NCBI RefSeq assembly: GCF_020509005.1
Contig: NC_063015.1
Coordinates: 4,526,001 to 4,590,000 of the forward strand
Direction of reading: 5' to 3'
Length of the DNA stretch: 64,000 nucleotides
DNA from: Fulvia fulva
Taxonomy: Eukaryota; Ascomycota; Dothideomycetes; Mycosphaerellales; Mycosphaerellaceae
Part shown: positions 11,725 to 24,600 of the stretch, one piece after another
Layout: each line of letters opens with the position of its first letter
How positions within the stretch are numbered: the stretch's first letter is position 1
Position numbers and translations under genes: made by a program
The notes under the pieces: generated by a model
The model's input: only the letters and a program-made list of their open reading frames with translations
Told to the model about the DNA's origin: nothing
Databases searched by the model: none

Positions 11725-14061
11725 ATAGATAGGTATTTCATTAAGCTGTTATAGTGCCCTTTAGCCTATATAGCTATGCTATCTTGTTTTTGTATATATA
11801 GAGGGGAAACCGTATTAGTAAAAACCCCTCCTCCTTCCCGCCTATCTTTTCCTCCTCGTTATCGTCTTAAATTTCCCTTGTTAGGGGTACGCTAGTGTCA
11901 TAGGCCTGCCCTAATAACTACCCTATCTATAACCCCCCTCGCTTCCGCCTCTTATCTATCTACTCCTCCGTCTCGCTCGCGAGACTAAACTACTAGAGGT
12001 ATCCCTACTATAGTATCTACCGAGAGATTCGGCGAATGTTACCTTTGTCCCTAATAATTGACTTATAGTCTCTCCTTCCCGCTTAGTGCCTCTAATTTCC
12101 CCTGCCTCTCGCCTACTACGGGCATCTTAGTAGTATATGTTCTAGGTTTTACAATAGGTAGCCACACTAGTAGGCTAGGCTATAGATGTCTAGTACGCGT
12201 CTCCTAGATAGGTAGGCCCTTAATCCAATGTGTTCGGACCTGATTTAGATCGCTATGCTTGCTTCGGCCCTTATTAGGTCCCTATATAGCTAGTAATTAT
12301 GTCTCTAGAAGGCTCGGAGCGCTATCGGGCCTATTGTCTTAGGGGGCTTCCTTTTCTAGTCCTGCTCCTATAGGCAGCTCGCTATCTATTCCGCTAGGCT
12401 TTAGGTCTTAGCCTTACTCCCGCCGGCCTAGCGAGTCCTACGCTCCTCCTCCTTTCGTACTAGCCATTCGGTACTTATCTATACGGCCGTAAAGGTAGTA
12501 AGGTCATCCTCTTTTTAGCTTGTCCTATGTCCTACCCCTCTCCGGTAGCGGCTTTCTATTTTATTCTTTGCCTCCTAGATCGTAGTTTATACTAGGTAAC
12601 CTGTCGTCTTTACCGCGTATTAAATTCTTATTCCCCGGATATACTGGCCGATTAGTAGTATTCCTGTCTCTATTTCTACCGTGCTTGTTAACGTTGTCTT
12701 ATATACGCCTAGTACCCTACGTAGGTTGCCTACCTATGTCCTGTTTAGGGGTTGCTCTATCCGTTTCGGGATCGGCTTGCCTACGCCTCCTGTTCCCTAA
12801 ATCTATGCCCCGTACAACATAGCTAGTCTAACGATCGCCTTATATATTACTCTTACCTTATCGAATGTTACTCCCTATATAGATGCCGTAAGCCTCTTTG
12901 TCGAGGCTTTATTAACTTGCGCTCGACTCTAGGCTTTCTTAATCTATATATTCTAGCTTAGCTTCGGGTCGAGCTAGATCCCTAGTACTCGTAGCTCCGC
13001 TAATAGCTTAGTCACGTAGCCTTAGATTCTTACCGCCGCCTTTATATTATAGTATGTTCTCGCTTTACTAAAGTGTATAAGTTAGTACTTTTTAGGGGCG
13101 AACCGGGCACTATACTTCTTTACCTACTCCTCGCATTTCTTGTGCCTATCTTTAAGGAGGCGACAGTTCTCTTCTATTGAGTCTAACTAGGCTAGGATGT
13201 TTATATCGTCTACGAACCCTAATACTAAGGTTTATAGAGAGGTGAGTAGGGGGATTAGATCCGACATAAATATTAGAAACAGGATAGGGGAGAGAGTAGA
13301 TCCCTAAGGTATTCTAGTCTCTACCTTTACCGGGTCGGACGTGTACCTTCCTAGGACTAGGTATGTCGTTCGTTCCTAGAGAAAGGAGTAGACGAACGAC
13401 GTTACCTACTAGGGGATGCCTTTCTACTATAGGATATATATTAGCCTTTAGTATAAGACGTTATCGAAGGCCCCTACGATGTCGAGGGATAGTAAGAACG
13501 CCGCTCGGTTCCTACCGTAGTGCTAGAGGGTCTGAATTTGCTCCGTAATTAGCTCTATTACTATTAGTGTCGATCGCTAGCTTCTTCCCCCTATCTATAT
13601 TACTAGGAGTACGTAGTTGTCCTCGGTAAGCTACGTAAGTCTCTAGGCTACTATCTTTTCTAGGACCTTCCCTATCGTATTTAGAAGTGCTATTAGTCTA
13701 TACGACTTGGGCTAAGTATAGTCTTCCTTCTATAGCTTACGTAGTACTACTATTATAGACTCTCTATACGGCTTCGGATAATACCCTAGCCGTAGGCACG
13801 CGGTAAATAGGTTTATAAGGCTCGGCGCGATCTCTTCTCTATACTCTTTTAGTAGTACGTTTAGTATCCTATCTAGGCCTAGGGCTTTTCGTCCTTTTAG
13901 CTTACTTATAACTCCTATTACTATATTAGAGCTAACCGCCTAATCTATGTCTAGGGGTTCCGGGTATATACTCGGGTCGATGTCCGTAAGGTCTGCCTCT
14001 ACTTACGTCGAAAAGAAATGGTCGGCTAACGCTTTTGCCTTGCCCCGGGGCGTAGCCTAGG
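11725..14061 (-). mobile_element. LINE-1, 5'-truncated Tad1-like non-LTR retrotransposon
   Basis: A 2.3-kb minus-strand LINE inserted in gag of Gypsy-B1, with the 15-bp duplication CGATAATAATAATAG at 11,710-11,724 and 14,062-14,076. The reverse transcriptase box reads LGFVDDINILA near 13,190-13,225. The 3' end on the minus strand is a short (CTAT)n run instead of poly(A). A conserved 3' UTR block near 11,740-11,840 is shared with LINE-2 and LINE-3. The endonuclease and ORF1 are missing: the copy is truncated in the region just upstream of the RT domain, as usual for target-primed insertion. Assignment to the Tad1-like fungal group rests on the RT box and the organisation of its longer relatives. 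It is closed by RIP. Confidence 0.88.
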
Positions 14062-14383
14062 CGATAATAATAATAGTAATAGTAATAACGACCGAGGACG
14101 TAATAGAAACCGTCTACGACCTAATAATAATAACGGTCGCGACTCTCGAGCGCGTAATACCCGTATATAGACTCTCCTAACCGAACTTTTAGAACGCCTA
14201 TTTACTATTAACCGTACTCTAATACGCGGTATCGAGGTTAGTAAGGGCGTGCTTAACCCGAAGTACTTTAAGAACGATAACGACCCTAACTTCGATAGTT
14301 AGTATAGTAGCGTACTTCTTAAGCTAACTATAACTACTTTCCGCTCCGAGGTAGACGGCCTACGTTTTATATATAGATAGATA
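14062..14383 (+). mobile_element. Gypsy-B1, segment 2 (gag, short piece between LINEs)
   Basis: About 320 bp of gag resuming after LINE-1, parallel to about 37,530-37,850 of Gypsy-B2 (the run of GATAAT repeats, then the stretch ending at the equivalent of 37,850). It ends in the 22-bp duplication (14,362-14,383) created by LINE-2. Confidence 0.85.
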
Positions 14384-17300
14384 GATTATTCATTCGCCTG
14401 TTTTAGTGCCCTATAGCCTATGTAGGTCTCTCGCTATTTAGGTCTATTTGTATAGGTAGGAGACCCGATTAACGGATAAAAACCTCCTCGTCTTTGCCCT
14501 CCTCGTTCTTTCCTGTCTTGTCCTTTCGTTCTCCTTCCTTTAGGGTACGCTAGTGTTATAGTTATTACCCTATAACTACCTTGCCCGTAACCCTAGTGAT
14601 GTCCTCCTCTCGATTCCCTTTCTCCCTTCTGTTTCCCCGGCTCTTCTCTCTCTCTCCCTCCTCTCTATCCACCTTTCCGTTTCTACTACTAGGGAGAATT
14701 GCTCTAGGTAGTCCTCGTTAAGGATCTATCTTGTTACTCTCCTTATATCTTGTCTGTCCTAGATAATGGCCTAGTATTGCCTGTCTCTTGCCTTCGCCCT
14801 CTACTAGCTTCTCCCTTTTACCTACTTAGTACAGTTCAGCACTATATACTCCGGGTTTTAGGATAGGTAGCTATAGGGGCAACGTTTGGAATCGTATCCT
14901 AGGACTCTTCTTTAGTACAAGTATGCTCTTAGCCTAATGTGCTCAGAGCGAATCTAGATAGCTATGCTTGCTTCCGCCCTCTTCAGGTCTTTATAGATAA
15001 GGTAGTTATACCTCCCGAAGGTCCTGGCCGCTAGTAGGGCTCCTAGCCTCACCGGTTTTTGGTTCTAACGCGTTTCCTATAGGTGACCTACGATCCTTTC
15101 TACTTAGCTTTGCTTCTTTTTCCCTTTGTCCCCTATGTTAGCTTGCTCCCTTAGAGCTTCTCTCTATTTAAGGGCTGCTAGGATTTCCTATGATGTTTTT
15201 AGGTCTGCTTCCTTCTATAGGATTATGTGTGGCCGGTTAGGTCTTCTCCTCCTCTCCTACTAGGTTCTTATCCTTTAAGTAGCTACTTAGATAGTTCCCT
15301 AGGCTAGGTATACTAATGTCTTCTCTACGTATTAACACCTTATGCCCTAGAGGTACTCCCTAATAGGGGCTGTACCTGATTCTATTTCTATTGTCCTATA
15401 AGGGGTTGACTTATATGCCCCTAGTACTCTCTTTAGGCAGGCTACCTACGCTCTATTAAGGGGGTCCTTAATTCTCTTTGGGATACGTTTTTCCGCTGCC
15501 CAAATTGCTACTCTATATAGCATTACGGGCTTGACAATGGCCTTGTATATAGTCTAGGCCTTTGTGAAGGTCGCCCCCTAGGTTAACGTAGTGAGTCTCT
15601 CGATTAATTGTCTGTTAGTGTCCGCTCTCGCTTACGCCTTCTTTACTTATAGTCCCTAGCTAAGTTTCGGGTCTAGCTATATCCTAAGGACTCTAAGTTC
15701 CCTTATAGGATAGGTCTCGAACCCCTAGATTTTTACTAGTGCTACTAAGTTGTGTTTTGTCTTTGCCTTACTAAAATAGATAAGTTAGTACTTGTCCGGT
15801 ACGAATTTTGCCCTATACTCTCTTGCCCACTTTTCGCATTGTCTATGTCTCTCCTCTAGGAGTGCGTAGTTTTCCTCTATAGACCCCGACCACGCTAGGA
15901 TATTTGTGTTATCTACGAACCCCGATACTAAGGTATTTACTGTTTCTAGGAGTAGGGTCAGGTCGGCTATAAAGAGGAGGAACAGAACTAGGGAGAGTAT
16001 AGAGCCCTATAGGATGCCCGTGTTCGTAATTAGGGTCTACGGGGCTTTGAAGGACCCTAGGAGGATCTAGGTTGTTCTGTCCTTAAGGAATAACTACATA
16101 AAGTGTACTATCTAGGCTAGGATGCTTTTTATTCTAAGGATATATAGGAGCCTTACGTAGGACATATTGTCGAAAGCCCCTAATATGTCTAGTGAAAGTA
16201 GTAAGGCTACCTTATTGTTACTATAGTACTAGATATGTCTGATTTGCTCTATGATCAGTTCGACTGCTATAAGGGTAGATCTCTTTTGTCTCCCCCCTAT
16301 TTACGTTGCCGGGAGGAGGTTGTGTTCTTCTACTATTCCGGTGAGTCTTATAGCCACGACCTTCTCTAGGAGCTTCCCTAGTGTGTTTAGTAACGCAATT
16401 AGTCTATATGACTTCAACTTAGTATAGTCTTCCTTTTAGGGTTTCCTTAGGACGTAAGTCAGTAATTGCCTAAAGGCCTTTAGGCAATACCCCTACTTTA
16501 TATACTAGGTAAAGATTGGCGTAAGCACTAGAGTGATAAGGCTACTACTAGCTTTTAGGTAACAGTTAGGGATCTTGTCTAGGCCTAGGGCTTTATTGCC
16601 CTTCAGTTTCTTAATAATGTTTCCGATCTCTATAGTAGATACTTACTAGTTAGCCTCCCTTAGCGGAGGAATGTGTGTTCCTAGGATGTTGCTTAGGTCT
16701 ACCTCTACCTAAGTCCCGAAGAAGTGGTCTACGAATGCTTTCGCTTTCCCTATCGGAGTGGTTTGCGTTTCCCCGTCTTAGTCCTATATTAAGGGAAACT
16801 AGGGCGGGGAGTTTCGTTCCTCGTCTAGTTTCCTAGCCTATTCTGCTAGTCTCTAGATTTGTTCCGGGTGTTCTGTGATCATCCCTATAGTTAACCTCTA
16901 CTCCTACGTCTTATCTCTTCTAATCTGCGCCTTCTTTACTTTGTACGCGTTGTTATAGGCTTCCTAGTTTGCTTAGGTACGTCGTTACTCCTATCTCCTT
17001 CTTGCTCTCCTTGCCTCCTTGACTTTGGCTATATACTCTAGTGTCTAGTATAGCTTCTAGTATAGCGACCATCTCTTCTTAGGTATATAGGCCTAGGCTG
17101 CCCTTTATATAGCTTCTATTAGCTACTCTACTGCTTAGTCAATCCCCTCCGTTATATATATATTGTTAATGTTCACCTGTTCTAGTTCGCCTTCTAGCCG
17201 CTACTATACTAGTATCTACTCGGCCTGCTTCTAGCAGAGCCTCCTCTTAGGTTCCCTCTCCTCCTCAACTATAAGTTAGATATCGGTTTGGATTAGATAG

Positions 17301-18458
17301 TAGTCTAATAAGGACTCTAGTTAGTCATTGACTATATAGCTTTCTACCCGTCGTATTAAGGCGTAGGACATAAAGTATAGGTCTAGCGTGCTAGAACTGT
17401 TGTTTCTAGCCTAAGTTTCTGTTCCCTTTAGCGTGATCAAGTCTATTTAGGCTGTTTCTATCTAACTAATAAGCCTCCCTACTAAGAAGTAGTATACTAG
17501 GGTAAAGTCCGATCCCTACTTTGAGTAGTAGAGGTTGAAATCTCCTATCACGATGTTGTGGTTTTGTTAGTCTATTGCTTCCGGGAGCCTTCCTAGCGTA
17601 TATAGTTATGTACTACTTCTAGACTCTAGAGGTAGGTTGTATACGCTATAGATTAGGACTTGGCATTGAGTTGTTTTGAGCTACACTATAGTGATATCCC
17701 TATCGGTTCTCGGCTAGGCCTACTAGTCCTCTACTAGTACCTTCTTACTAATATAGATACAAGTTCGTAGGACTCCCTCGGTTCTGTTTATTACTACGTA
17801 GTATCTCGGGTCTCGTACAGTTAATAGAATCCTAGAGTGTAGGTTGATCTATAGTTCCTATATTGCTATAATGTAGTGTTCCTCCGGGTCTTAGGCTTGT
17901 AGAAAGCTCCTTTGGACCTTATCTTTGCTTCTGTTCACATTATACTAAATGATTGATAGTCTATTAGTGTGAGGCATTAGGACATGTTTATGTCTAGGTC
18001 CGTTTGGTCTTACTATTAGTCTTACTATTAGTTTTCCCGTCCCTCCTCCTGTTCTTCCCTTTAGGGTTAGCTCCCTATTATTTAGTTAATTCTTATTTGT
18101 CTATTGCTCTACGCTGCCTTATATAAGAACGTTAGTCTCCCTATTGCTAGTACTATTTATAGCTCCTCTTATAGCCGGGGTCTCTTATTCGGGTGGGTAG
18201 TTCTCTCTAGTTGTTTCTGTTTACCTACTAGGAACCTAGTTAGTATTGTTACCCTTGCTTCCCGCGCTCTCTACTATCTCTTCCGCCTTCTTATAGAGCG
18301 TCCTCTACTCGTCTCCCCCTTGCTCTCGGTCGTCTACTACCGTCGTCGTCGCTATTTTTCGATATAGGCTAGGTTAACCCTCCGTTCTATATAGTGTCTC
18401 CTCCCCCTCTATATATACAAAAACAAGATAGTATAGATATATAGGCCAAAGGGTACTC
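14384..18458 (-). mobile_element. LINE-2, Tad1-like element with endonuclease and RT
   Basis: A 4.1-kb minus-strand LINE in gag of Gypsy-B1, between identical 22-bp sequences at 14,362-14,383 and 18,459-18,480 (part may be the element's own tail). An AP-endonuclease motif reads NHNIVIGDFNLYYS at 17,534-17,566. The reverse transcriptase box reads LVSGFVDNTNILAWSGS near 15,890-15,930. A region at 14,700-15,300 after the RT may be the RNase H. The 3' end carries a (CTAT)n tail. ORF1 is not recognisable, so the copy is probably 5'-truncated. CpA and TpG are clearly commoner than in Gypsy-A or C, so it saw less RIP, but stops still break every frame. The last ~50 bp at the 5' end look like an inverted LINE 3' UTR piece (see findings). 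Confidence 0.88.
18407..18455 (+). repeat. Inverted copy of LINE 3' UTR sequence at the 5' end of LINE-2
   Basis: The plus strand here (CCCCTCTATATATAC..., AAAACAAGATAG, AGGCCAAAGGG) matches the reverse complement of 11,757-11,812, the 3' UTR of LINE-1. It is oriented opposite to LINE-2 itself and lies directly before the target duplication at 18,459. Confidence 0.6.
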
Positions 18459-21392
18459 ACGTTTTATATATAGATAGATATAGGGTGACTCTTAGAGAAG
18501 TATTAAGCCGAGGATCCCCGTACCTAGACAACAATTATTTACCGAGCTTAAGACTAGTAAAGAACTACTAGATTAGATAACGCGCTAGTACGGCACTAGT
18601 AACGAAGGAACTAAGGCTATAGTTAACATCGCTACCTATAAGTAGGAGTAGGGCGAGACCTTTATTACCTTCTACGCTTACTACTCGAAGCTACGTACTT
18701 AGATAGAGTAGACCGACGAGACTAAGCTAATACTGTTTCGTAACCGCCTAAACCGTAAGTACTTTATTAAGACGTTTGGCGATAGGGAAGTAGATAGACG
18801 CTTATACGATATATAGGATGTTATTAAGGAATATACGGTATTAGATAAGAGCTTCTACGAGACCGACCGACTATATCTATAGAAGGAGCGCCTACGTAGT
18901 AACCCTAATTCGAACAATAACGGCGTATAGGGCGGTAGTAATACCGTAGGCGCCGTAGCTACTAGTACGACCGCTATAATCGTATAGCGACTACTATAAT
19001 ACGTAGGTACGAAGAAGAAGGAGGACCTACCGGTTTACTTATAGAACCTACCTTTATTAAACCGTAAGTAGCGTAAGGACCTTAAGAAGTAGGGTAAGTA
19101 CTACCGCTACCGTATAGGCTCGTACGTATTAACGAACCCTAAATGCCCGATATATAGTTACGACGGCGACTACTACTCTCTACGTCTACGAAACAACGCG
19201 AACGCTAACCCGAACCTTAGCTCCCTTACTACCGACCTATAGTTATAGGGAAATAGCACGACCGCTACCTAAGCGTAGTAGATAGCGGTTAGTAACCGAG
19301 CTTTCTAAGATAGAAAGAGTATAAGATTAAGAGATATAGAATATAAGAGACGGACTATAGTAAGGAGCTTAAGATATCGGTATATATACTAGATAAATAA
19401 TAACTAGCTATATAACCTTATATAGTATTACCCGTAATAGTATAATATAAAAAGGCTCGTAGCCTTATAGATTCTATCTCTAACTCTCTCTTTCTTAATT
19501 AGAAATTTATCCGTAAATATATAACCCCCTTAATCCCTTTAACGAAGAACAGACGATTAATACTAGGAGATAGAGCGGCTATAGCGCGTTAGATTATATA
19601 TATAGCCCTTATAGACGTAGTTATCGGCGGTCATTACGAGTAAATACTATACTACGTTACCGACCTCGAATACGATATCGTCTTTAGACTACCGTAGCTC
19701 TCCGCGTATAACCTAAACATCTTCTAGGAAACTAGCGAGGTAGCGTTTAGATCTAACTACTACTTCGGTCACTATCTATATAATAAGACATCGATAATAG
19801 TATAATCTCTAAACTATATCGGTCGAACGAAATATAGACTAAAGCCCTTTACTAGCGAGTTAGTAGGATTTATAGCCGGAGGGGCGGAGCTAAATATGTC
19901 CGCTCTAGAGGTAGATAAAGAGGGAGATTACTAGGAAGTCTCGTAGCGCGTATAGGAGATATACGCGTACCGGCCTAGGGCCGAGTACTTCTATATTATA
20001 CCTACGGGGCGCGAGGATAACGACAATAACGATAATAGCCTTAAACTAAGCGCGATAGTAGCTAATGACCTAGATTAGTTCTTAAACAAGTAGTTTAACT
20101 ACAATCCTAAAGAGAAGCTCCCGCCTATATACTACGACATTATAGATACTTTCTTAGTAAAGGACTACGAGGGACTCCTACCTTACCGACTAGATATTAA
20201 CTTCGAGATTTATATTAAACCCGGTAGACCTTAAGATCCGCTATATCGAAAGCTATACGGACTAGCCGAGAAGGAGAATAAAGCCGTTAAGAAATAGTTA
20301 CTCGAATAGACTTTAGAAGGTAAGGTACGTAAGGCCGGTTAGAAAACAAGCTAGTTACCGGCACCGGTATTAGTAGTAAGAAAGCCTAGAGGAGGGCTAC
20401 GAGTATATATTAACTACCGTAGGCTAAACGCTATTACTATTAAGAATCGCTATCCTATTCTATTGATATAGGAAATGCTTAACCGTATATACGGAAAGAA
20501 GTACTTCACGAAACTAGATATTATAGTAGCCTTTAATAAGTTACGTATCGCGGAAGGGTACGAGTAGCTAATAGCTTTCGTAATACGCTACGGTATATAT
20601 AAATGCCTCGTATTACCGTTCGGCCTCTATAACGGACCCGTAACGTTTTATTTATATATTAATAAGGTTTTATAGAAACATCTAGATAACTTTGTATTAG
20701 TATATTTAGATAACGTCCTTATCTTTAGCGACACTCTAGAGGAACACGTCGAATACGTACGAAAGGTATTAATTAAGCTACGAGATACCGGGCTTACTAT
20801 TAATATCGATAAGTCCGAGTTCTACTAGGAACGTATAAAATATCTAGGCCTTGTTATTATACCCTAGGGCATCGAGATAGACCCGGAGAAATTGGAATGT
20901 ATATAGACCTAGAAAGTACTAACTAATCTTAAGCATATCTAAGCCTTCCTAGGATTCGCGAACTTCTACCGTAGGTTTATAAAGGCCTTCTCTTGTATTA
21001 CATCCCTATTAACTAACCTAACAAAGTTAGAAAGGCCTAGTAATTATAAGAACCGTAGAATCAACTAGACTAATAATTGCTAGAGGGTATTCGAGGCGTT
21101 AAAAGTAGCGTTTAGTAAGGCGGGTATACTAGTATACTATATACCGGGTAGGTAGACCGTCGTCGAGACTAACTCCTTAGACTTTATTAATATAGGTGTG
21201 CTCTTATAATACGACGAGTAGGGAGTATTATATTCTATAGCTTTCTATTCGAAGAAGCTAAGCCCCTAGGAGTATAATTATAAGATCTATAATAAGGAAC
21301 TCCTCGCGATTATTAGAGTATCCGAAGAGTAGCGCCCGGAGCTTACTTACGAAGTAGACGAGGACGGCGATCTAGTCAAAGTGTTTATAGAC
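18459..21392 (+). mobile_element. Gypsy-B1, segment 3 (gag end, protease, RT, start of RNase H)
   Basis: Continues Gypsy-B1 after LINE-2, parallel to 37,850-40,800 of B2. The gag zinc knuckle lies near 19,090-19,160 with Cys codons turned to Tyr. Reverse transcriptase reads VLVYLDNVLIFSD at about 20,695-20,735. RNase H begins with the SFYSKKL motif near 21,240-21,265. It ends at the TAGAC duplication (21,388-21,392) where Copia is inserted. Stops are mostly TAG. Confidence 0.9.
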
Positions 21393-21626
21393 TATTAAAT
21401 AGGTACGAGTTACGTAGTAGTAGAAGACGGCGGATTATATAAAAGACGAAGAAGGACCTAATAGGATAGCGTGTATCTATATATAGTATCGCCGGTATTA
21501 GTATAGGTAGATACTAGGTGTCCGGATGTTTGCTAGCCTATAGGCTAGCAAACCCTAATCACGTGATCTCGTCACATAACACACCTACACCTATATACTT
21601 GTCCTACGGCCTATATGTTCTTAACA
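21393..21626 (-). repeat. Copia 3' LTR
   Basis: 234-bp direct repeat matching 26,648-26,881 and the solo LTR at 31,222-31,455. Against the 5' LTR I count 11 differences, all transitions. Nine of them are CpA-to-TpA or TpG-to-TpA changes in the 5' copy. Confidence 0.93.
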
Positions 21627-24600
21627 CTCCCACTTAAGCCATATAGTCTCCTACAATCCCTTTACGTAAGCTAGAGCTACCTTATAAAGTTTTAGAACTA
21701 CTAGCTATTAAGGGGCTTTATTAACCTATTAGTAGCTATGTCCTTTATATAGCAGTAGTCTACTACAATCTTCTTCTACTACTAGAGATGTCTGACATAG
21801 TTATATATAACATCAATATACTTTGACCTTTTATATATATAGGCATCTTTAATAAGTGTTAAAGCGGCTTGGTTGTCACCTATAAGCTTGACTAGCCTTA
21901 GCTTATTAATAGTGCCCCTGCTTGCCCTTATACTCGGCTAGAAAGAGCTCTTTCCCACTAGTTCTAGGCACCCCATTTCCCTAAGGATAGTAGCAAGAAA
22001 TTGTGACTACTTTACGGCTACGTTTATAGCTATAAACTTAGCTTCTATTGTTAATGTTGTAACAGACTTCTGCTTCCTACTTATCTAGGACATAGGTGAT
22101 CCACAAAGGAACTATACGTATCCCAAAATTGAGACTCTATCCACTTTGTCTATAGCGTAGTCAGAGTCCGAGTATCCCTAGAGATTGCCCCCTCCCTTTC
22201 TATATATAAGACCTAGGTCTAGGTACGACCGTAGGTATCGGGAGAGCTTCTTTAAAGCCTTTATATACTGCTGCGAGGGATCAGTAACATATAAGCTGAT
22301 TCTTCTAAGGGGGAGTGCTAAGTCTGGCCTTGTCATTATTATTGGCCACATCTAGGTACTATTGTGGCTCTAGTAATCCTGTTTGTTACACCTCTTATCT
22401 ATAGGTACCGTAGGTACTAAGTGCTCGTAGCTCTCTATAGGTGAGTAGGTTAGCGTAGCCTTCTCTCTAGCCATATTCATCTTGGCTAAGTTAGCGTGGA
22501 CATAGTGTCCTTGATCAAGCTTTAAAGTGCCTTAGGACCTGTCTCTTATAATCCTTATTCTAAGGATCTTCGTAGGTTTACTAAGATCTTTAATCTTAAA
22601 TACTTTTCTAAGCTTAGCCTTAAACCACTGAATATCTAATAGCTTCGGAGCTATAGTAGGTATGTCATCTATATAGGTAAGGACTATAAGGTCTCTATCC
22701 GTATAGACAAGTAGGTATAGATCTACCTAGGACTAGGTAAATCTAATCTTCTCTAGCTTCGTAACACAGAGCTTGTTCCAGTCTCTAGCTACTTGCTTAA
22801 GCCTATAAAGGCTTCGTAGGACCTTAAACACTATGTTTAGAGGTGCTTCAACTCCTAGGGGTGGGATTATATAGATGTCTTTAAGGAGGCTGCTTTAGGT
22901 AAAAGCATTATTTATATCTACTAGGTGCATCTCGAGATCTCTCTTATACACTACTGCCATAAATACTCGGAGAGTATTATGTCTAACAGTAGGTGTAAAG
23001 GTCTCTTCGAAGTCAACCCTATATTTCTATAAAAACCCTCTTATAACTAGTCTTGCCTTGAACTTCTTAATAGCTCCACTAATTATTCTTTTCACATCAA
23101 AGACCTACCTAGAAGTAATTAGATTCGTATCCTTTAGCGGTACAACTGCTTCCTAGGTGTTGTTGCTTACTAAGGCAATAAGTTCGTTCTCGATTGCCTC
23201 TCTCTATATATATCCCTATTCGGGGTCTCCTACGGCTGCCTTATAGGACTTTAGGATTAGCACTTCCTGCTAATAGGCTATGGCCTGCCTAATAGTAGCA
23301 AATGTATATTCTTCTACGTCGTTTAGAATCTCCTCTACCTAGCTTATTATAGGGTCTAGATAGAACATCTAGGCGATAAGAGCCTTATAGTGTTTAGCCT
23401 TATACTCTTTAGAGTTATCATCTCCGTCCCCCCTTAACCTCTTATTACCTACAACCGGAGGTGGCGCTAGGTGTTTAGATAGGTCGAACTAAACGACATC
23501 TTCTTTTTCTTTTATTAGAGTACCCTAATCTCTAAACTTCTAGTATTCCCTTATGTCCTTTAGGGGAGGGGGAAGTTATATAGACAGCGGTTACTATAGT
23601 ATTAATGACTCGGGTAGGTTCTGTATAGATCCACCGTTATCGGCCTTCGATAGTAGTGAAACCGCCTTAATATTTTCTCCTAGCCTTCGTAACGGTGTTT
23701 CTAATAATCCCCTATCGGAAAATTTCGCCCTAAAGGGCTTCCTCCTAATAGGATTGCGCTATAGCGCTCGACTCGGCTAGTTAGTGAAGGTGATACCAAG
23801 ATCTATATCTCCCCCCTTCTTATTCTTAAACTAGTCGACGTGACTATACGCTTTTATAGCTTTTATGTCGGGATCCTAGAACAGCCATTATTTTGTAGTG
23901 TTTTCTAAGTAGCCTATAAACACGGCTTCTTTTCCTCGGTTTATTAACTTGTCTCTCCTTAAGCCTTAAGGTTAGGCTCTTAGGTCTATATAGACCACAG
24001 CTTTATATCCCTAGACGCGGAAATAGTCGACTGACGGTACTTAGCTAGTAAAGGCTTCTTCTAGTAAAAGAGCAATACTATTAATAATCGGACTATTAAG
24101 CAGTCTGTTTCTAATCATAGTCTATGCTTATAAAGCTTCTAGCTAGAACTTAACTAGTATACTAGAGTCTTTAAGTATAGCCCGGACTGTGTTCTTAGAG
24201 GCTTGAATTGACCTTTCTACAGGTCTATTCTAAAGAGAGTTATAGGCATCAGTTGTGTCTATCTAAGTGCCAAACTCCTTCTCCTACTCTTTTAGCAAGG
24301 CGAGAATTTCCTTTATACTATCACTACGGATCGTAGACAGAAAGCACCTTGACTACCGTTCTGCCTAGACCTTCTAATCCCGTAGGGCTATAGGAGCGTC
24401 GCTCCTAGCCTTCAAAGGGATTACCTACTTCTTCCTAGAGAAATTGTCTATAATCTCAAGCCAATATTTGTATCCTAGCCTAGAGACTACGCCCTAAAAA
24501 GGCCTATAGATGTCAATAGAGATAAGGGCTAGCCTCTCCCCTTTCCTCTCTATAGTAGGTCCTTTAAACTTCCTTATGTTTATAAGGGAGCAGACCTTAC

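Noticed and set aside
18104..18367. 87-codon open frame within LINE-2
   Set aside because: It lies on the strand opposite to the element's genes and has no motif; a chance frame.
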